Below, piece by piece: positions 20,587 through 26,083 of a DNA stretch of 26,083 nucleotides (its first letter is position 1; the number at the start of each line of letters is the position of its first letter). The notes below the pieces were generated by a model. It was not told where the DNA came from. It saw nothing but the letters and a program-made list of their open reading frames with translations, and ran no database searches. The DNA is from Welwitschia mirabilis (lineage: Eukaryota; Gnetophyta; Gnetopsida; Welwitschiales): NCBI GenBank assembly GCA_051453625.1, contig JBOZIK010000001.1, forward strand, positions 177,784,968 through 177,811,050, written 5' to 3'. The translations under genes were made by a program, and so were the position numbers.

Positions 20587-20690
20587 TAACTCAGTGGTAA
20601 AGTCAGAACACCCTAAACTTAGGGGTCTCAGTTTAAAAATCCATGCTAATAGAGGAGCATAATTTGAATTTTAAATCCCCATGCTAGTAA
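20587..20690 (+). ncRNA. Decayed tRNA-like / SINE head
   Basis: TAACTCAGTGG at 20587-20597 resembles a tRNA A box (TRGCNNAGYGG). AGTTTAAAAATCC at 20630-20642 resembles a B box (GGTTCGAATCC) with its CpG changed to TA and one extra A. The spacing of 32 bases suits a Pol III internal promoter. A second B-box-like segment, GAATTTTAAATCCCCATGCTA, follows, so the unit may be partly duplicated. No complete cloverleaf is evident. It is most likely an old tRNA-derived SINE or tRNA pseudogene. Confidence 0.45.
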
Positions 20691-20699
20691 AATGTTTAA

Positions 20700-21357
20700 A
20701 TTAATAAAATATTTAAATATTATAAAATGTCAAACTAAGAGGAAACAAACCCACTATGTGGCATGCCAAGAATCAAAGCTTATAATGCTTTTTTCAAATC
20801 AATGCATAGAATTTACTATACATAATAAAAAAAGATTATTTTAAATGAAAAACCCCTATGCAAAAATTAATAGATAAATTCTTAATTTTCATGATCTATA
20901 TATTAAAATGTAATAAATAACTAAATTTTTTTTAAAAAAAGCAAGATTTTTAATTAATCAATTGATTAAAGATAAAAATAAATGAACTAATAAATGACTT
21001 CTTTCCCTTCTAAATCATGAGTCAAAAACACAATATAATATTCTACGATATTAAATCGAAAAAAATTATTTTTTAAAATTTATGTAAAAATAAAATATAA
21101 TAAAATTGATATTGAAACATTAAAAGAAAACAATTTTAAAAAAGACATAAATAAACTTTAATTATTTGCTTGATATATGTGAAGGATACTTTCCTAAATA
21201 TATTATATATTAAAATAATTAAATATTGTATTAGCATGTATTATATAAGGAAAAATATCACATTTAATTATTATCAAGAGAACTAAGCACTAGAGTTAAG
21301 TTCACTTTAAGTTAAGGTGATATTTTTTATAAGACTTAGAATCCTAGCTTTCTTGCT
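20700..21357. other. AT-rich spacer, no feature seen
   Basis: Strongly AT-rich, with A and T runs and no open frame or repeat that I can support. Confidence 0.5.
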
Positions 21358-22030
21358 ATGGATGCTAATATGAAGCCACGCTCAGTGCCTTGCCTTGAAG
21401 ATGGTGAAACAGATCATACTTTTATAGTGAAATTTCCTTTAGTTGATGATGTCTTTGAAGAGGTTTCTACTAATTTTACTTTGTGATTTTTTTGCCTTAA
21501 AATTATTGGTTTTTTACCATATCATCTTTTTCTACCTTTCCATATTAAGCATATTCTTGTTCATAATGATGTTGAAGTGCTTTATGCATGTTATTTCATT
21601 AAGATCCTTATTCTTGTTAAACTTTATAACACTAAAATTATTCATAAGGCATTAGATCTTTATATATTTTCATTTAAATCTATGACTTTAATTACTTGTG
21701 AATGAAAATATATTTTTAATATCCCTGATCTAGCTTATGCTCAAATTCTATGTTATGTTCAATTATTAAATATACAACTTATTTTTTAGCCCTTTAATTA
21801 AAATATTGTTAACTTTATTAGATCTATTTTTCATGAGTAAAGTATTACCTTTAATGATGTTTAGAAAACTTACCAGTTTGTAGAGGTCAATCTTGTAAAT
21901 GCAAGCATACTTAGGTTTTATGCTTTATCAAGAAGGTATATTATTTTAATTTACCTAATTCATGTATTTATTTTCATTGTGATGATTATCATGTTTCAAA
22001 ATACATTTTCCTTAAGCATGGTGACTAATA
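21358..22030 (+). pseudogene. LINE ORF1-like remnant (DUF4283-like plus knuckle-like)
   Basis: The frame starting MDANMKPRSVPCLEDGETD (21358) stays coding-like past stops at 21484-21486, 21703-21705 and 21787-21789. It includes IPDLAYAQILCYVQLLNI and YQFVEVNLVNASILRFYALS, which resemble the 'avWVRLxxLP' and 'FARVCVEVNLxKPL' parts of DUF4283 in plant LINE ORF1. A shifted frame then reads YFHCDDYHVSKY, like a CCHC knuckle with its first and last Cys lost and one residue missing. The similarity is by eye and moderate. It would be a third LINE remnant, upstream of LINE 2, whose ORF1 is separate. The 70-codon open frame at 21443-21655 is a shadow of it. Confidence 0.5.
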
Positions 22031-22640
22031 GGTAACTATTAAGTCCAAACAATAAAAACTTATTCTAGATGCATAACCATAAGTTATGTATATCCCTTCT
22101 TTATTACTTGTAGCACATTCTTAACAATCTTATTAATAATCAATCCTAGGTTGTTATAAAGACTACTACTCCAGTATCATAAGCATTCTCAACTCCTCAT
22201 AATTCTCTACATCTGTGGCAAAATAATCAATAGGAATGGTAAAGATTTTATTATTTTAATAGTTGAAAAATAATTTTAAAAACCTAATTACATACTATTT
22301 CTTTGCGTATGGTTATTTAAAAGATTTCTATGGGAAATGATAATTCTAATTAGTTTAAAACTCTTGAATAAATGCAAGTTGATGTAGATTTTTCCATTAA
22401 ACTTAAGAAGGAAACTTATCCACATATCACATTGGATGAATATAATTTTTTGAATGTGTGGAGCTTCACTGATATGCCTTAGCATAAGCATACTAGATAC
22501 TCTAAGATTTCTCTTTATATTTTTTGTTATTTTAAGATATTAAGATTTTAGCTATGAATTTGTAATTTTCCTTCTATGATCTACTTTGTTACTTTAAAGG
22601 CTTTACTGCATAACATACCAAGGGGTAAATAGTGACAAAA
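22031..22640. other. Unassigned stretch between LINE remnants
   Basis: Possibly the tail of the ORF1 remnant to the left, since short coding-like pieces occur on the plus strand (near 22370-22470: VDVDFSIKLKKETYPH). No domain is recognised. The minus-strand open frame at 22288-22491 is antisense to these pieces and unsupported. Confidence 0.35.
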
Positions 22641-23089
22641 TGTGTCAGATGGTTTTTATACCCTATTTGAGTGCATGGTAATAGCAAGGAGGTGTGGATA
22701 AGTAAGGGGAAGCCTAGGTCCTAGAGGAGATAAGGAGCCTAAAAGTGTTTTTGAGCAATTTATGCCTTAAAGCAGTATTTGATAAGTGGTGAGAATAGAA
22801 ATGAAGTAGGAGGAATAGTAGAGTAAGAGCCAAGGGAAGGAGATTTCGGGTGATAGGATTTAGAATGCACTAAATGAGCTCTAGATAAGGTTCTTCTAAT
22901 GGCATTTTTAATGATAATGTTTTTTAGAAAAATGAATTACTTAAAATTAGGACATCTTTTGAGCATTACATGGATGCAAAGGGGTGTTTTAAGTTCAACT
23001 TAATTAGTTATTTTATGCTTTCTAGGCTGAGGCTTACTATGAAAATGATTAAGAAACAAATTACCTAAAAGTAAATGGGGGGTAGATCA

Positions 23090-23665
23090 AGGAAGGTAAT
23101 AGTACTTGCTAAGGGAATTCTCCTATTTAAGTTTAAAGTACAAAGGACATAAATAGTATAATGCTAAGTAGTCCCTTTTTTTTAAAGTAAGGAAGCTTGC
23201 CCTTACCCATTGGAGGCCTAGAGAAAAATTTAGCAAGATAATTTAAAAGCTCCTAATCTAAGTAAATATTAGGGGAATAAGCCTCACTTTGTGGAACCAT
23301 GAATTTATAAAGAAACTAGCTTCACATTATGGAGAAATCATAAACTCAGTGAAAGTAAGTGGAATAAGAATGATACTTATTAGATTTTGTATGTGGATAG
23401 AATTGAAGACAATCAAAAAGGTTTAAAAATTTTAAGATATTATGCATCCTTAGCACTGAGATATTATGCATCCTTAGAACTGATAAAGTAGAGGTGAAAT
23501 ATGAAAACAATCATTATAAAGTAGTAGAACAGTCATAGAAATTCTACCTAAAGTTAAAGAAAATTATTTATGAGGAATATGGGGAAAAAGGCTATTCAAC
23601 AAAAATAAGAAACAATTTAATGCATTAATTTAAAAAATATGGACATAGCAAAGAATGTATAGGAT
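23090..23665 (+). pseudogene. LINE 2 ORF1 (DUF4283 plus zinc knuckle), broken
   Basis: At 23090 the frame reads RKVIVLAKGILLFKFKVQRT, like the start of the DUF4283 fold. After a frameshift, 23283-23423 reads LTLWNHEFIKKLASHYGEII and then RFCMWIELKTIKKV, which matches the domain's 'lWn-x-eflkxIAxxiGxxI' and 'fARxCVxIdL' segments. Near 23635-23658 the text is KYGHSKEC, equal to the last part of a CCHC knuckle (xCGKYGHxxxxC). The preceding Cys codons are replaced or deleted and a TAA lies where the first Cys would be. Multiple stops are present. Confidence 0.68.
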
Positions 23666-24091
23666 GAGAAAGAATTAAGAGGGATTTTAAAAAATTACTA
23701 GACAGAGAAATTTACACGCATTTATAAGAACAAGCAGAAAAAAAAGGAGAAAAATAGCTAGCTATATCTAAAATGAAAAAGGAAAGATGATTTATTTCCT
23801 CAAAAATAGAATCTAAACTAGAGGGAAAAAAAGAAGCAAGAGGAGTTTCCGCTAATAAGACAGAATTAAAATCTAAATTAGAAAAAATAAGATACCAATC
23901 ACAAATAAGTTTTTGATATTAGGAAACAATGACATGAATGACTTAAACTCATAATTAGATTACAAAGAAAATAATATAGAAAGGTCATCTATGAAAAAGA
24001 AAGCAAAGGGAGAATCATTGAAAAACATAGCAAATATATCATGGAAAACTATCTTGGAAATGTTAAAAAAACCTCCAAAGAAGAAAAATAG

Positions 24092-24760
24092 ATGAATATC
24101 TTAAGTTGGAATATAAAGGGCATGAAAAAAACAGTGAAAACAAAAGCCTTAAAATAAGTTATCAAAAATAAAAATGTAAGAATAATATGTCTTTAAGAGA
24201 TAAAATAAAAAAATGAGAGATATTTAATAAATTTATAGAAGTTGAAACATAAAGTAGATTCCCCACTGTGGTATAATGGGGGCTACTGATGATGATAAAA
24301 AGGAATATAAAATACAAGAAAGTAGAGATGGATAGTTTATAATAGAGCATTTCAGTAAATAATTAGTAGTTGTTTAATATGTACAGCCCAAAAAGTAAAA
24401 TGTAAAAATATAAAATATCAGAAAGAATCTAAGAAAAATTGAAGAATCAAAAAATTTTAATCATAGAAGACTTCAACCAAATCTTATTTAAATGGAAAAA
24501 GAAAAGGGAAGGGGGTTGATCAAATTTAAGAGTGATAGATTTAGTAAACTTGATAGGTAATCTAGAATTAGTAGACATCCTTCTTTAAAAGATTCAATTT
24601 ACTTAGTCTAATAGAAGAATAAGTAATGATAAAATTCAATTAAGAATAGAGAAAGTGTTGACCCTAATAAAGCTATTGAAGGAGAGCTAATAGAGATTAA
24701 AAGAGGATGGTAGATGGTATTTGGATCACAGACCCATTTTTCTACTTTTGGATAAAGGTA
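24092..24760 (+). pseudogene. LINE 2 ORF2 endonuclease domain, broken
   Basis: The likely original ORF2 start is the ATG at 24092: MNILSWNIKGMKK matches the family's 'MxILSWNxRGxG' N-terminus. Further on is RIICL, TAA, EIK, corresponding to xIICLQETK with the Gln codon now a stop. IEDFNQIL at 24463-24486 is the GDFN motif with Gly changed to Glu. VIDLVNLIGNLELVDILL and FT-stop-SN follow, as in the LIDLPxxGxxFTWSN region. DHRPIFLLL at 24724 equals SDHRPI. Every signature block of the endonuclease is therefore present, but with several stops. Confidence 0.78.
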
Positions 24761-25365
24761 ATTAAAGAATTTCTAATTCATATTTAAAAAATTCTAATTA
24801 GAAGAGAAAGAGGTGAAGGGGTTAGAGAAAAAGGTTAGTAATTACAAACCTTATACCTATATAGTTAATACAAAAAAAAGCTTCTAAGACTAAAATGATG
24901 GTTGAAGGACTAGAGAAAGTTCAGGGGTAGAATATTTAGGAAAAATGAGAAAACGAATTAGCAGATCAAAGAAATGAAGAAGATCTTCATGACAAAGAAT
25001 GAAGTAGATTATGAAAGCTTCACAAGGTTAGGAAACACGAAGATCGTTTATTAAAAGAAAATATCTTACAACAATTAGTCAAAAGATGATGATAAGCATA
25101 CAAATTCTTCATAGAATTGGTTAACCTAAGAAAATAAAGTAATGTGATAAATAGAGTAGTTTATTAAAAGCCTTAAAAATCTATGGATAGCAAAATAAGA
25201 TATAGAAATGTCAAAGTTATGGGTTATGTGCTAGTGGGGGTAGGATCCTATACAAAGGTTAAATGAAATAATGTTTGAAACATGATGCAGATAATAAAGC
25301 TAAATAGAAGCCTACAATATAACATGTAAACCATGGAATTTTTAAGTAAATTTTGGAAAATAGAA
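24761..25365 (+). pseudogene. LINE 2 ORF2 linker between endonuclease and RT
   Basis: Coding-like but broken. Near 24895-24990 the frame reads WLKD, stop, RKFRGRIFRKNEK and later QIKEMKKI, like the charged helical linker of LINE ORF2 proteins (K-x-WLK-x-FGxI). No catalytic motif is expected here. Confidence 0.55.
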
Positions 25366-25655
25366 GGAGATGTAGTGAAAAATGCCTTTGAAAATTCCAT
25401 GAAGCTAAGATTCATAATTCATGCCTAAAATAATGTGCATGTTATCATGATACAAAGGAACAAGAAGTAGTAGATCTTTAAGATTTCATATCCATTAGGG
25501 TGTGCAATGTGATATACAAGCTTTTCTTCAACGTTGTGGTTAATAGAGTAAGATCCTAACTTCAAAATGTAGTGAGATCAAATCAAGAAGGATTTTTGAA
25601 GAATATAACCATCCTTAACCAAATGATATTTAATCATAAAGCTTTTCATTTTATT
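25366..25655 (+). pseudogene. LINE 2 ORF2 reverse transcriptase N-terminus, truncated
   Basis: From 25366 the frame reads GDVVKNAFENSMKL and NNVHVIMIQRNKK, matching the GDV ... NxTxIxLIPK blocks of LINE RT. From 25482 it reads DFISIRVCNVIYKLFFNVVV and NRVRS, a clear match to DFRPISLCNVIYKxxxKxxxNRL. Then comes SNQEGFLKN, corresponding to the xxQxGFxxGR block. The similarity ends at about 25655, just before the microsatellite, so the catalytic motifs are absent. Confidence 0.8.
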
Positions 25656-25674
25656 GAAAAAAAAAATTGTGCAT

Positions 25675-25692
25675 GAGAGAGAGAGAGAGAGA

Positions 25693-25748
<56 letters not shown>

Positions 25749-25848
25749 NNNNNNNNNNNNNNNNNNNNNNNNNNNNNNNNNNNNNNNNNNNNNNNNNNNN
25801 NNNNNNNNNNNNNNNNNNNNNNNNNNNNNNNNNNNNNNNNNNNNNNNN

Positions 25849-25911
<63 letters not shown>

Positions 25912-25920
25912 CATGTGTGT
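25675..25920. repeat. Compound (GA)n(GT)n(GA)n microsatellite with gap
   Basis: GA repeats at 25675-25692, GT at 25693-25710, GA at 25711-25748, a 100-N gap (25749-25848), then GA with rare interruptions to about 25911 and a short TG tail. The true length is unknown because the gap has the default size. Open frames across it (Arg-Glu or Ser-Leu repeats) are artefacts. Confidence 0.97.
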
Positions 25921-26083
25921 TAAAACTACATATTAAAAAGCACTATGACAATATCTCTTGAGCCTTGTTTATACATGTCTTAAAAACTAAGGTTTTATCT
26001 CTTCATTTTATAAAGTAATCCTATAAATACAAAGAATGGTTATGTTCAATATTAAAATGAATCAAAACATTTATTGGTTTTTT
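25921..26083. other. AT-rich end of window, nothing recognised
   Basis: No LINE similarity resumes after the microsatellite, and no coding or repeat signal is visible. Confidence 0.5.

Larger units (their letters stand above)
22640..25655 (+). mobile_element. Decayed L1-type LINE (LINE 2), 3' truncated
   Basis: ORF1 DUF4283-like and knuckle pieces (23090-23660), endonuclease (24092-24760), linker and RT N-terminus (25366-25655) occur in order on the plus strand. The element stops within the RT domain where the GA/GT microsatellite begins. The catalytic RT core, thumb and 3' end are missing. The 5' boundary is uncertain; 22640-23090 looks like the start of ORF1 or the 5' UTR. Confidence 0.78.

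Noticed and set aside
25651-25936. Arg-Glu or Ser-Leu repeat 'proteins'
   Set aside because: Translation of the GA/GT microsatellite plus N; no gene context.

Overview
The window looks like repeat-dominated, very AT-rich nuclear DNA of a land plant, probably a flowering plant. Three things point there: plant-type L1-like LINE remnants (DUF4283-type ORF1 with a zinc knuckle, endonuclease/RT, zf-RVT), an LTR element primed by the plant tRNA-Asp 3' end, and long GA/GT microsatellites. I find no intact host gene. Four runs of N are present (841-1210, 11873-12177, 13022-13121, 25749-25848). All domain calls come from translation and alignment by hand.

Layout. 1-1882: the 5' end of a minus-strand LTR retroelement (copy A): leader ORF, decayed primer site, 5' LTR. 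About 2400-7900: a decayed plus-strand LINE (LINE 1) with recognisable ORF1, endonuclease, RT, thumb and zf-RVT pieces and a possible poly-A end near 7900. About 8030-9055: a degenerate minisatellite. 9937-19796: a compound minus-strand LTR element, LTR-internal-LTR-internal-LTR, of the same family as copy A. It is bounded by a 116-118 bp direct repeat of host sequence (9821-9936 and 19791-19908). About 20587-20690: a decayed tRNA-like/SINE-like unit. 21358-22030: a LINE ORF1-like remnant. About 22640-25655: a second plus-strand LINE (LINE 2), ending at a GA/GT microsatellite (25675-25920).

The most interesting item is the LTR family. Termini TGTTGC...GCAACA, a purine tract, TATA boxes and a tRNA-Asp primer site are all identifiable. 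Its roughly 4.6-kb internal region shows no recognisable protease, RT or integrase. Instead it carries a broken gene for an unfamiliar protein: a short basic leader, a Tyr/Pro-rich stretch, an acidic Asn/Glu-rich centre, and a C-terminal set of degenerate repeated modules. This suggests a non-autonomous element carrying its own uncharacterised gene. The elements are old: frames are broken mostly by C-to-T/G-to-A type changes, and all three CpGs of the primer site have been lost.
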